Source: Ryuthela nishihirai (lineage: Eukaryota; Arthropoda; Arachnida; Araneae; Heptathelidae). Taken from it: a stretch of DNA of 64,000 bases. A program made the translations under genes and the position numbers. The notes under the pieces were generated by a model. That model saw only the letters and a program-made list of their open reading frames with translations, was not told the origin of the DNA and did not search any database. Numbering within the stretch: the stretch's first letter is position 1; every line of letters begins with the position of its first letter. Of this stretch, positions 1 to 10,700 are shown one piece after another. The DNA is taken from NCBI GenBank assembly GCA_038380435.1, contig JAWZYU010000025.1, positions 29,364,707 through 29,428,706 on the forward strand, in the 5' to 3' direction.

Positions 1-933
1 TAACGCTCACAGCTTAAATCTGTGTGAGCCCTTGTAGCTAAAACCCACAGAACAAAACATCTTCGGTAATGACATCAACATTGGTGGCTTTTACCCCCCG
101 AGATCTGAAGTACGGAAAAAGTGTCAGCACCCCCCAAAAACAAACGGTGGTGAAAAAACAATACAAAGAAGGAAGATCCACGCTGTTTTAATTAACTGTC
201 GTTCTTTCACATGTTGAGAAGCAGATGAGGTCTTACTCTTCCACGCGTCTGAAAAAAAAAAACGTTTGGCACTTCTTTCTTTTTTTATTATTTTAGGTGT
301 TCGCGAGTTTCAAACTAATTAGCCATTTTTTTTTACTTCTTTTCGACTGCTTCTGCCCTGCTTCTTTTTTAAATTTTTCTTGCAGTGTTGTTGGAAACAA
401 ACCAGGGCCAAAAGTAACGACTTCAGCAGCATAAAGTACACTAAGCTCACAGAGAAGTGGTAATGAAGAACTCGAAAAGTGAGAAACGCGTTCCCTGGTG
501 TGCGATGTGTCTGTTGAGTGATTTGAACGCGTGTGTAATGAATTCGCAAATTTTCGATGTTGGAAGCAACGTTAATCGTCTGCAGGAAAAAATGTTTTAT
601 TGGGATGAATTTTTTAAACTTTTTTTACTGTTTAACGAAGTAGGGAAGTTTTTTTTTAATCTTGATGTTTATCAGAATGTGCCCTTTTAAAAAGTTTCGA
701 GTTTCTCGTGCAAGAGTTGTTTCTCAACAGTTGGTGAAAAAAAAAATTATTTTTAAAAATTAAACTTTTTTAAACCATCCTATATTACATTGTGGTTTTA
801 ACTGTGATTGTATATTGAGTCCTTTGCCGAAATTCAACATTGAAAAATTTCTTCATTAAGACAATGAAAATTAACTTTGCTAAAATGCGGTTCCAGATTC
901 AGACTAACAAATACCATTTTCCACAATTTATTT
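1..933. other. Unassigned AT-rich stretch
   Basis: No gene, RNA or repeat can be recognised here. The sequence is rich in T and A runs. The short ORFs on both strands resemble nothing known and have no repeated or domain-like structure. Confidence 0.5.
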
Positions 934-1475
934 GGGGGGAGGGAGCTCAGTCGGTAGCGCGCCAGGCTCATAATCAGCAGTTCCCAGATCCGAGTCCCAG
1001 CGTTGAGATTTATTTCCGTAAAACTCCCAGACCTAATCACGGTCAGTAGGGGACACCGATAGGCTTGAAAAGGCCGCCGTCCGTCGGATGGGATGTTAAG
1101 CCGTGGCCCCTTGTGCAGAAGAATCATACCTTATCCACGTTAAAGAATACGCTAGATGGCCTTGACGGGTGTTTCCATCTGTCACCTAACAGATATTCAG
1201 TGGGTTTCCTTCCCCCAACCTTTTTCAAGGGGTCCTTGTGACTTGGCCATTTAGCTCAATGTGTGCAAAAAAGTGCCACTCAGAGGTAAAGCAATCATAC
1301 CTTATTCACGTTGAAGAATACGCTAGATTGCCTTGACGGGTGTTTCCATCTGTCACCTAAAAGATATCCAGTGGGTTTCCTTCCCCCAACCTTTTTTAAG
1401 GGATCCTTGTGACTTGGCCATTTAGCTCAATGTGTGCAAAAAAGTGCCACTCAGAGGTAAAGCAACACAACCCAG
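934..1475 (+). mobile_element. SINE A copy with tandemly duplicated 3' half
   Basis: This is a tRNA-derived SINE. The head holds an A-box-like segment (GCTCAGTCGGTAGCGC) and a diverged B box. The family's central block follows (GATGTTAAGCCGTGGCCCC, then a CACGTTAAAGAA-like motif). After the first 3' end (cagaggtaaagc near 1,290) the sequence restarts at an internal point and repeats about 171 bases to a second 3' end near 1,474. No clear target-site duplication was found. The copy is old, with many differences from the young copies elsewhere in the window. Confidence 0.8.
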
Positions 1476-1985
1476 TCCATGTGCTGAACATACGCAAGAA
1501 AAACATTCATTATCGTTAAACCACAAAATAAAGTTTATTTTTTTATGAAAAAGTCATGCATATTTCAAAGTGTTGTTTGGTTCTCTAATATCCTCCAGTT
1601 GATGAATTGTTTTTACCCTCTACCTCATGGGAGACTTAAGAGTTTGACAAACGATACGAGGTGCATAATTATGGAAATATTTCATTGTGCATAGCAAATT
1701 TGCTGCAAGTTACATTACGGTGAAGTTCGAAACATTATGCTCGTGAAGCTATGTAAGAGGTTGCCTCTTGGGTGTACTTTACATGCAGATGTAACAATAA
1801 GAAATGAGAGTCACAATGATGACGACCGTGTTTTATAATATTCATCATCTTCAGGCTGGTCATTAAAACAGATATCTTCATTGTATGTCCCAACGAGCAT
1901 TTTATAGTAAAATTGTCCGTATAATAGACCCACACTAGTTTTTCTAGTAGAATTATCGCCATGCCAGGACTAGAATTTTTTTTTT
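1476..1985. other. Unassigned AT-rich stretch
   Basis: I see no coding pattern or known repeat in these 500 bases between two SINE copies. A short perfect hairpin follows immediately at 1,988-2,018. Confidence 0.45.
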
Positions 1986-1987
1986 AT

Positions 1988-2018
1988 CGGCTCGATTGCA
2001 TCGCTTGCAATCGAGCCG
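1988..2018. repeat. Perfect 13-bp hairpin next to a SINE
   Basis: Arms CGGCTCGATTGCA and TGCAATCGAGCCG are perfectly complementary around a 5-base loop. The right arm overlaps the SINE target-site duplication at 2,007-2,018. Confidence 0.6.
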
Positions 2019-2311
2019 TTGGGTTGGTTGTTTGACCTCTGAGCGGCACTTTTTTGCACACCATGGGCTAAATGGCCAGGTTACAAGGACCCCGAAGGCT
2101 CAGAGAAGGTTGGGGGAGGAGACCCACTGGAACAGCTGTTGGGAGACAAATGGTAGCCTCCCGTCAAGGCCATCCAGCGTGTTCTTTAACGTGCACAGGG
2201 AATAGTCTCCCAAACACGGAGCCACGGCTTAATGTCCCATCCGACGGACGGCGGCCTTTTCCAAGCCATCAGTGTCCCCTAGTGACCGTGGGCATAGCGG
2301 GGAATTTTGCG
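2019..2311 (-). mobile_element. SINE A, 5'-truncated
   Basis: A minus-strand SINE A copy lacking the tRNA-like head. It begins (its 3' end) with the family tail, here ttgggttg, and stops in the body where other copies continue into the tRNA part. It is flanked by an exact 12-base duplication, gcaatcgagccg, at 2,007-2,018 and 2,312-2,323. A truncated 5' end plus a target-site duplication is the signature of LINE-type reverse transcription. Confidence 0.85.
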
Positions 2312-2334
2312 GCAATCGAGCCGATAAAGGAGGG

Positions 2335-2475
2335 GGCCGGGAGAGACTGTATTCCCATTGCAGTGTAGCAGGTTTTCCTTCGTTTCAAAGGTTTTTAAAA
2401 GCACCCTTGAAAATTGCGTGAAATATGCAATAGTGTTATAATTTTTGGCCTTTATTACCCCTTTGGCCATAGTAG
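2335..2475 (-). mobile_element. Family D repeat, fragment
   Basis: Read on the minus strand, this matches the 5' part of the repeat at 11,840: a G-rich head followed by an AT-rich block with tttcaag, and ending near the gctacactgcaatg-like motif. I do not recognise the superfamily. The copy lacks the 38-bp array. Confidence 0.45.
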
Positions 2476-2547
2476 GGGTAAACTATATACATTTTGGCGT
2501 ATACTTTACCCCTTAGTATCATTCTCAAGAAGATGGATGGTTTCTTT

Positions 2548-2711
2548 GCAAGGCCATGACAGCGATACTGTGACGTCACGGACGGAGGGAGAACAAGCGA
2601 ATGAACTGCGCTATATAAAAACCTGTTTGCTGCGTTGGCTTTAACGGAGATACCTCAATCGTTTGTTCCCCCTCCGTCCGTGACGTCACAGTGTCGCTGT
2701 CACGGCCTTGC
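2548..2711. mobile_element. Foldback element with CRE sites
   Basis: Two 53-base inverted arms (2,548-2,600 and 2,659-2,711) differ at only about four positions, all transitions. Each arm contains the palindrome TGACGTCA, the classical CRE/bZIP binding site. The 58-base loop holds a TATA-box-like ctatataaaa. It looks like a small MITE or foldback element. No target-site duplication is obvious. Confidence 0.6.
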
Positions 2712-2993
2712 TCCTTGCCCCTTCCTCTAGTTCTGGCCCTCTATGACGCAATGTACTGATTCTAATAGAATTGTTCATCACAACAAATTTTTAAAATCCG
2801 ATTTTTCGTTGAATAATCTAATTTTAGTTTTGAAATCTGAAATTTTTAAAGGTAATTTTTGAAGATGTAAATCACAGGAGGGAAAATTCTACGAAAAAAT
2901 TTGAAATGGAATTAAAACTTCTCGAGAATTTTTGATATTGAGTCTTTTATTACCATTTCATTAGCATCATTCTCTGTCGATGCATTTTAATAT

Positions 2994-3580
2994 TAGTTGG
3001 TCGAGTGGTTAGCGCGCTTGGATACTGATCAAAGGGACCTGGGTTCGAGCCCTGGGTAAGGCATGGATGTTCGTGTTGTTTTTCTGCTGAGGTCCTGCCA
3101 TCTTCATAGACTTTCTACTCTGGCGTATAAAAGGGGCGGGGGTGGCTCAGTCGGTAGCGCGCCAGGCTCGTAATCTGTAGATCCCAGGTTCGAGTCCCAG
3201 CTGGGTCAGCGTTGAGATTTATCTCCGCAAAAATTCCCCGCCCTACCCACGGTCAGTAGGGGACACCGATGGGCTTGGAAAGGCCGTCGTCTGTCGGATG
3301 GGACGTTAAGCCGTGGCCCCGTGTGCGGGAGAGCCATACCCTGTGCACGTTAAAGAACACGCTGGATGGCCTTGACGGGAGGCTACCATCTGTCTCCCAA
3401 CAGCTGTTCCAGTGGGTCCCCTCCCACAACATTCTCTGAGCCTTCGGGGTCCATGTGACCTGGCCATTTAGCCCATGGTGTGCAAAAAAGTGCCGTTCAG
3501 AGGTAAAACAACCCAACCCTGGCGTATAAACTGACAAAGCTCCTGTCAGACCTCTGTGGCAAGCAGCTGCTTGAGAAGTT
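2994..3580 (+). mobile_element. SINE B, interrupted by SINE A
   Basis: SINE B has a tRNA-Ser/Leu-like head (A-box-like gtcgagtggttagcgcgc, B-box-like GGTTCGAGCCC) followed by a body reading gaggtcctgcca and ending gcagctgcttgag. Here 2,994-3,131 is the first part and 3,519-3,580 the last. A complete SINE A sits between them. The join regenerates an uninterrupted SINE B across the duplicated 12 bases ctggcgtataaa. Confidence 0.85.
3132..3518 (+). mobile_element. SINE A, full length, inserted in SINE B
   Basis: A full-length 387-bp SINE A. Its head resembles a tRNA with a CGT anticodon loop (CTCGTAA). The B box is GGTTCGAGTCC. The long central domain and the tail acaacccaaccc are all present. 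The exact 12-base target-site duplication ctggcgtataaa lies at 3,120-3,131 and 3,519-3,530, inside the SINE B host. Confidence 0.95.
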
Positions 3581-3685
3581 AGTTATTATTTTTTTTTTTA
3601 CTTTAAATTCTTTTTTAAATTGGTTAAGTTATATACTTAGGTATATGACACTTAGAGGAATATCTTTCAGCAATAGATTCACATA

Positions 3686-3758
3686 TTACCTTTTGACATA
3701 TAATTGACGAAATAATTTTTATATAAAATTATTTCTTGAATTATATGTCAACAGGTAA
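3686..3758. repeat. Short AT-rich inverted repeat
   Basis: The arms around tgacatataattgacgaaat and its near-complement (atttcttgaattatatgtca) form a hairpin of roughly 35 bp per arm with few mismatches. It could be a small MITE or a precursor-like hairpin. Nothing distinguishes these. Confidence 0.45.
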
Positions 3759-3799
3759 TTCATGTTGCGCTTTCTGATAACAAGAATTCAAAGCGAACC

Positions 3800-4270
3800 T
3801 TGGTTGACTTAACAGTTTTAGGAACTCAATTATTCAACATCAAAAATATCCTTATTTATTCTTTCATTCTTCCGTCTCTCTCTTATGCAATTAAAAATAT
3901 TCTGAAATTATATTTTACATATGTTCTCTATACTGTACATTACTGTACAGGGTTGGATACACAAAACTACGTATATTGTACTTTATGGCGAATTTAACAG
4001 ATTTTCAAGGATTATTTTGACTATACTCGATTTTAACCCCCGTGTAAGATGCGACCTCCACACTATAAGCAAAGTATTTGCTACGAAAGGTTTACTAGAA
4101 AAAAGGCTAAGGGTTTTTTAAAGCAACTAAATCGCTGTAACAATTATGGACGAAATTCCAAAGAATATCAAAATCCCTTCCTATTTAACTTGTTTCCAAG
4201 AGAAATTGTAAACTTAAGAAAAATTTCTGATGTTAAAAATATATTATTTGAATGGTTGATGAAAAAGTGA
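3800..4270 (+). pseudogene. Possible LINE ORF2 C-terminal relic
   Basis: The frame ending at 4,270 reads LFNLFPREIVNLRKISDV followed by a basic end. This resembles the C-terminal tail of the LINE ORF2 at 20,818-23,880 (FNQLPREITLLNNFKEIK). Upstream frames are broken and show no reverse-transcriptase motif, so this would be only the last part of a CR1/Jockey-group element. The match rests on one short block, so it is tentative. Confidence 0.35.
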
Positions 4271-4347
4271 TGTTTTTAATCCGAAACTTTTATCTCTTTA
4301 TTAAATCTTTCTGTTTACTTATTTTTCTCTCCCTTCATTTTATGTAT

Positions 4348-4537
4348 GCCGTCGCATGGCCGAGTGGAGCGCGCTTGGCTACTGATCCTAAGGGACCTGG
4401 GTTCGAGCCCCGGGTAAGGCATGGATGTTCGTGGTGTTTTTCTACTGAGGTCCTGCCAGCCTCACAGACCTTCTACTATGGCATATAAATTGACGGGCTC
4501 CTGTCAGACCTCTGTGGCAAGCAGCTGCTTGAGGAGT
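4348..4537 (+). mobile_element. SINE B copy
   Basis: An almost complete SINE B, with head cgagtggagcgcgc, B box GGTTCGAGCCC and end gcagctgcttgagg. A T-rich stretch follows, and the RTE LINE starts about 40 bases downstream. Confidence 0.85.
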
Positions 4538-5123
4538 TTTTTTTTGTCATTTTATGTCATGATATTGATGTCATCTGGTCTGTAAATGGTAGCTAGGTAG
4601 TCACTGGAAGGAGAGCTATGCACCAATCCCCTGTGATGATGCATAGAACCGGCCAGGCCTAGCACCTAATGTCCGACCCCGCCTTCTTGTGGTGCAGACC
4701 GTTAGTACCTTTCAAAATAGATACTCTCTTGTGGAAGTGAACGGAAGGGGAGGGCTGCCAGATTAGTGTGGCCTACTGATCTGGACAACTATGGCTACTT
4801 TTCTTTTTTTTCTACCCTGCTGAGGAGTGGTCAACCACACAGGGTCCTGGTGCTGACCATATAAACCCACTGGACTGGACAGATATATGGCTCTGAGCTT
4901 GATTATGGATACTGATTTTGCTGCACTGGTGGGCTTCTGTGGAGGGAAAATCCTCCGCTGTGTTCTCTGTTTGTTTGTGGGTTGACAGCCCCAAGTGAAT
5001 AGATCCACAGGATTTGTTTATCAGCTGGTGGATAATCCTGAGCAGAGGTCATCGCAGGCACCTGAACTCTTTGCTTCTATTGGCATCGTCAAATTCTACA
5101 TTGGAGGAAGTCTTCCAGTGTAG

Positions 5124-6485
5124 ATGGCTTCAGCCTTTAGTAGTTGGGGAACGGGTCTTTGCCCCATGTCTGCGATTAGGGGGCTGTTTGATATTGTCGG
5201 CATTCCCTCTCTCAATAAACATAGTTTCTTTAAACATCCCTCTAACCATTTTCTCTCCATAGGTAGTTGGAATATTTGGACTCTGCACAGAGCTTTTTCT
5301 CTTGATGTCCTCACACAAGAATTCCACCATTATAATTTAGATATTCTCGGCTTGCAAGAGACCAGATGGACAGATAAAGGTCATATTCTTAAAAATAATC
5401 TTAAATTTCCCTTTTCAGGGAGGGACTACAATAAGCATCACCAAGGCGTGGATCTGCTTCTCAGCAGACACGCTAGTGATGCTATTCTAGGATATGAGTG
5501 CATTAATGAAAGGTTTCTTACAGCAAAATTTCAGACAAGCGTTAAAGACTTGAATGTTATCTGCTGTTATGCCCCCACTGAGGATGCTGTTGAGGATGAG
5601 AAGGATAGGTTTTATGGACAACTTCAGGATATTTTGAATTCTGTGAAGAAAGAAGATGTTACCCTTGTTCTTGGTGACTTCAATGCCAAAGTTGGTACTG
5701 ACTCTGATCTTTGGGGAGGAGTAATAGGCCCTTTTGGTATTGGTAGCTGCAATGGCAATGGGCAGCGTCTCCTGCAGGTAAGTAAACTCAATGGATTCAG
5801 AATAACTAACACTTATTACAAACACCGCGACATATATAAGTACACATGGGTTTCACCCGATGGGTTGCATAAGAATATGATTGATTATATATTAATTAAC
5901 AGCAAATGGGCTAGTTCTGTTAGGAATACCAGGTCATATAGGGGAGCTGAAATTGGATCTGACCATTATCTTGTTAAAAGTGTCTTGCAACTTAAACTTA
6001 AAAAGTGTTGTGCTAGGGTTAAAAAATTTGCTTTTAATACTGAAGCTCTGAAAGACCCAGTTATAGCCAAAGCTTACCATGATAGGTTATTTAGTCATTA
6101 TGACAGTCATGGTATGATTACTACTGAAGTTGAGGAAGAATGGGATCATTTTAAACAGGCTTTTTTGGACACTAACAGTACTCTTTTAGGAAAAAAGGAG
6201 CAGAAGAGACAGAATTATCTGAATGATAAGGCACTTGAGCTTATTTCGGAAAGAAAGAACTGCAGGAATGCCCTTAATCAATACCCTACTAGTCCTAATA
6301 GAAAGCATTACAGAGAACTTAATAAACGTGTAAAAGATCAGTTAACTGCTGATAAGAAGAAGATCTTTGGCTTGATGGTTTGGCTGGCAAAGCCGAGGAA
6401 GCAGTTAGACAGCACAACAGCAGAGAGCTGTACCAGATATTTAATGTTTTGTGTGGTAGAAAACGGACAGGTATACAGGGATTGA
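5124..6485 (+). pseudogene. RTE LINE endonuclease portion
   Basis: This frame carries an APE-type endonuclease that nicks target DNA to prime reverse transcription. Visible motifs are GSWN (N50), LQETRW (E79), GDFN (184-187), IDYILI (253-258) and SDH (279-281), in the right order and spacing. The last residues, after about codon 415, are out of frame. A small insertion or deletion between about 6,355 and 6,385 moves the genuine continuation (AGKAEEAVRQ) into the next frame. The start is the first Met of the frame. The true N-terminus in the intact element may lie further upstream. Confidence 0.85.
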
Positions 6486-8140
6486 AGGATAAACAAGGTA
6501 AGGTTATAGAAGGTGAGGATTCTGTCATGGCTAGGTGGGCTGAGCATTTCAGTGATATTCTAAACAATGCGGTTAGTTCTATTCCCATTGTTTGCAATGA
6601 TGATTGATGCATTGGTGGCTTTAATGTTGGCCCTATAATACAATCTGAAGTTATTTTGGCTGTTTCTAAACTTAAACTTCATAAATCCCCAGGGGTAGAT
6701 GAAATTACTTCAGAAATGCTTAGAGCTGGTAATGTTTCGGTTACCACTTGGATGACTGAAATTCTGAATATCGTTTATGGTAAAGGCATGGTTACTAAGG
6801 ATTTTACCAGAGCTATTGTTATCCCTGTTTTCGAAAAAGGTGATTGCAGTTCTTGTGATAACTGTAGGGGTATCAGCCTACTCTCTGTTCCAGGTAAAGT
6901 TCTTTCCATGATTGTGCTTAATAGAATTAAGAATCTGGTTGACAGTCAATTGCGTGATGAGCAATGTGGATTCGGAAGTGGTAGGGGATGTGTGGATCAG
7001 ATATTTTCACTTTGGCAGATTCTTGAGAAATGTTTAGAGTTTCAGAAACCTTTGGTTGCTAGCTTTGTTGATTTCAAAAAGGCTTTCGACTCTGTTGATC
7101 GTCATAATTTGTGGTTGATTGTGAAATCATATGGTATACCAGACAAGTTAGTTAACATAATGAAAGCTCTCCATAATAACACTGAGTCATGTGTGAGAGT
7201 TGGTAAGGCTTGTAGCAATTGGTTTAGCATTATTTCTGGTGTTCGGCAAGGGTGCATTTTGTCTCCTTTTCTCTTTAGCTTGGTTATTGATTATGTTATG
7301 CAAAATTCACTTCAAGGGAAAATTTTTGGCCTTAAATGGACTGGAGATACGAAAATTTCTGATTTAGATTATGCTGATGATTTAGCCCTTTTGGCAAATG
7401 ACGTTGATGAGATGAACATTTTCATTCGAGCTGTTGATGAAACTGGTAGTAGAGTAGGTTTGGTTATAAACAGAGAGAAAACTAAAGTGATGAAAATTGG
7501 TCAGGCAGGCTGTGATTCAGTTAATCTGAATGGTTGCAGTCTTGAGCAGGTGTCACAGTTTAATTATCTTGGGAGCTATGTAACAGATACCGGTGATGTG
7601 CGGCATGAGATTAACAGACGAATAGGGATTGCTGCCGGGACTTTTAAGAATCTAGGGAGAGTGTGGAGAAATAGGCGTATACACTTAAAGACTAAAATTA
7701 GACTGTATAATAGTTTGGTTCTTTCTAAGGTTAGTTATGGTAGTGAAACTTGGACACTTTGTAAACAAGATAACAGGAAACTAGATGCTTTTGATTCCAG
7801 ATGCTTACGCAGTATCTTGGGCATTAGGTGGTTCAACTTTGTAACTAATGATGAGGTTAGGCAAAGGAGTTTGCAACCTCCTTTAAGCAGCATGTTGTGC
7901 AGAGAGAGACTCCGTTGGTTTGGTCATGTTGCCCGTATGAATAATTATAGATTGGCGAACAGGGTTATGAACAGTGTGCCTAAAGGCCTCAGAAAGAAGG
8001 GGAGACCTAGGATGCGGTGGGCAGACAATGTCAAACAGGACCTTGCTAGAATTGGTGTGCAGTGGCCAGATGCAGTACATGTAGCTCAGGATAGACTTGC
8101 TTGGAGAACTAAATTGCACAGTCTGGTTGGACCTCCGTAG
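6380..8140 (+). pseudogene. RTE LINE reverse-transcriptase portion
   Basis: This continues the same polyprotein after the frameshift. A single in-frame TGA at 6,605-6,607 interrupts it, after which the frame is open to 8,140. Reverse-transcriptase motifs are all present: VDFKKAFDSVDR (fingers/palm aspartate), GVRQGCILSP, and the catalytic DYADD near 7,370. The C-terminal region has WTLCKQD and WFGHVARM, shared by RTE-clade elements and host proteins often misnamed craniofacial development protein 2. With one shift and one stop, the copy is young or only mildly decayed. Confidence 0.9.
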
Positions 8141-8420
8141 CCCATGTCTGCTTGATGATGATGATGACGATGATGATGATGATGATGTCATCTAGATCAG
8201 GGCATCTTAAACTTTTTCCACTCGCGACCCCTTTTCGCCCGAGAAATTTTTACGCGACCCTGGTATATATGTATGTATAATATATACAGATAAAACATTT
8301 ACTGATAATAAATCATAAAAAATTTATTTTAAAACAATTCTTTGGTATACATAAAATTTTTCCATTTATTAAAGACGAAAGCAAATTGGTATACTAATAA
8401 GATGGATGTGCTTGGTTATT

Positions 8421-10235
8421 TTAACATAAAGAATTAAATTTTGGCTGAATATTTGACACTGCAGGACGTAGAGCATCTTCAACATTTTTCAGAGTTGATC
8501 GATATTTTGATTTTATAATCGTGAATGCTGAGAACGCCGCTTCGTTTAAATACGTAGTACAAAATGGGAGAAGTATGTTTAGGGCCATTTCAGAAATTGT
8601 TGGAAATTCTGTCCTAATCTCCAGCCAAAATTCATTTAAAGATTTTTTAGGAAACTCAAGTTTTAAAACTGTGTCACTTGATAACTCGGCAAATTGTTCT
8701 TGAACTTTTATTGGCAGATGACTGACGTTTTTGATTTCAATTGAGTATAGTTTATGAACCCAACTTAGTTTTTTTAGAATCAAAATTTGAAGGGAAGTAT
8801 TTCTGAAACTGTATCTCCAGGCACTTCAGATGATCAATTGCAATTCTTACAATTAAATCTTTGGGAAGGTTATTTTCAATTATAAAATTATCTGCAGCAG
8901 TAAACATTTCTAAAGAACCATTTTCCACCCTCTTCTTCCATACGTTACTTTTTTAGTAAAACTTTCAATTTTATCTTTTAACATAAATATGTTACAATTT
9001 TATCCTTGAAGCGACATGTTTAAATCATCGGGTTTTTCAAAAATATCCAACAAATAACACAGTTTTTAAAGCCATAAGTCATTACGAAAAAAATTAACAA
9101 AATTGGATTTCTGCTCAGTCAAAAATATAACAACTTCATTTTTCAATTTCAATAATCTGTTTAAACTTCGCCCTCTTGAGAGCCACCTTACCTCTGCATG
9201 TAGTAATAAGCTTTTGTAATCGGAGTCCATATCTTTGCCAAGATTTGAAAAGAAACGACTGTTAAGGACACGCTTTTAATGAAGTTAATGAGTTTGATAG
9301 TATCGCGAAACACAATATCTAACTCTGGTGATATTGTTTTGGCTACGAATGCCTTTCGAAGGATCATGCAGTGAGTAAAAGTGATATGTTCATTGCCATC
9401 AGCTTTAACTTTTGCTACAAATCCAACATTCTCGCCCATCATTGCTCCAGCACCGTCTGTACAGACTCCAACGCAATTTTTCCACTGTAAACCTTCATTT
9501 GTGAAAAATTCATCGACTTTAAGATATATATATATTCCCTCTTGTGTGCCCTTCCAAAGGGCGACAAAACAATAATTCCTCATGTATGCTTCCTTCATAA
9601 ACATATCTTACATAAAGTAACAACTGTACCATGGTAGAAATATCAGTTGTTTCATCTAACTGAATTGCAAACTTTGGGCTGCCCTTAAGCCTAGTAATAA
9701 GCTGCTGGAATTGGTCTTTACTAATTTCAGAAATTCTTTCGGAAACAGTATCATTCGATAAAGGAATTTTACGAATTTCATCCCCATACTTTTTCTCATG
9801 AACTATTTCTGACATTTTAAAAGCAGCAGGTAACACGATATCTTCTCCTATCGCGTAGGGCTTTTTAGTTTTTGCAATTAAATAAGAAGTTTAATTAGAT
9901 GCAAGTAAATACTTTTCGTTGACAGTAGCAAATTTCTCAAAACATTGTTTTTCTTTATTTGAAGATTTTACAAGTCGTTCAAAATATTCCTTTGGTTTAT
10001 TGCAGTACGCTGTATGCTTGGCATTAAGATGTCGTTTTAGTTTGGCTGGTTTCATGCTCTCCGCTGCCAAACCTTCATTACAAATTAAGCAAAGAGGTTT
10101 TTCCACACCATCATGATTATTAGAAGTAAATCCATATTGCAAAAATAATTCGACATATTTTCTTTTTCTTGTCAATTTAGGTGTACTACAACCTGGTAGC
10201 GAAGACTGCCACATTGTCATCAGTATTTTTACCAC
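8421..10235 (-). pseudogene. hAT transposase (ZBED5/SCAND3-like), broken
   Basis: Fragments in several frames together cover a hAT transposase. 9,891-10,235 holds a BED-type zinc finger (C49, C52, H69, H74 of that ORF, in CLICNEGL...KLKRHLNAKH). 9,519-9,836 has the first catalytic block around LDETTDIS. 9,188-9,604 has the conserved CTDGAGAMMG block. 8,421-8,783 is the C-terminal dimerisation region (FPTISEMALNILLPFCTTYL ... AAFSAFTIIKSKYR). The stretch 8,784-9,187 reads as the missing connector with several stops. Multiple frameshifts and stops mean no functional protein. Confidence 0.85.
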
Positions 10236-10443
10236 TTCTGTGTAAATTTAGCCACTTATCCATAATCCAATACAATCCAAAGATAAACTATTTTGATACT
10301 TACATGCTGAGGAATGACGGTAGGAAAATATTAAAAGTCTTTATTTTCCGTAGTTAAACTATTATGTTTTAATAAGAGCAGAATACTTTATATGTACAGA
10401 CAAAACAATGCTAATCATAAAATACAATAGTCTCGAATCCGAG

Positions 10444-10551
10444 CCGAGGTGTTTCTGGCAGCGTCGTTGACGTTGCGTGGCGTGACGGCATGCAAATGGT
10501 GTGAGTTAAGAACAAGGCTGCAGTGAAGTCGCGCTGCCAGAAACACCTCGG
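10444..10551. repeat. Small foldback inside the hAT
   Basis: A perfect 20-base inverted repeat (ccgaggtgtttctggcagcg and its complement at 10,532-10,551) encloses about 68 bases near the 5' end of the hAT. It may be a nested mini-element or a transposase-binding subterminal structure. No duplication flanks it. Confidence 0.55.
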
Positions 10552-10700
10552 ATTCATTACGCGTTTCATTTTGAATTAATTTTTGGTCGTTGGGCGTTCA
10601 TAAACCTTTTACTCTTGCCAAATTTTTCGTGACCCCCGCATTCAGTTACGCGACCCCATATAGGGTCGCGACCCATAGTTTAAGAAGCTATGATCTAGAT

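Larger units (their letters stand above)
4577..8182 (+). mobile_element. RTE-clade LINE, nearly full length
   Basis: A 3.6-kb non-LTR retrotransposon. It has about 550 bases of 5' leader, an endonuclease, a reverse transcriptase, a very short 3' UTR and a TGATGA-rich microsatellite tail. The tail and the C-terminal GHVARM...RGRPRMRW-type block are typical of the RTE clade. It is flanked by the 11-base direct repeat tgatgtcatct at 4,566-4,576 and 8,183-8,193. The right copy is less diagnostic because it merges with the repetitive tail. One frameshift and one in-frame TGA make it inactive as it stands. Confidence 0.85.
8198..10692 (-). mobile_element. hAT DNA transposon, decayed autonomous copy
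   Basis: A 2,495-bp element with imperfect terminal inverted repeats (left CAGGGCATCTTAAACTTTTT; right end complementary to CATAGCTTCTTAAACTATG). Both ends run on into a tcgcgacc motif. The 8-base duplication atctagat at 8,190-8,197 and 10,693-10,700 is exact, which matches the hAT superfamily. It landed at the very end of the RTE LINE tail. The transposase runs on the minus strand. Confidence 0.93.

Noticed and set aside
3132..3205. Functional tRNA genes at SINE heads
   Set aside because: The A and B boxes are present, but the sequence continues into a SINE body with target-site duplications and the cloverleaf is incomplete.
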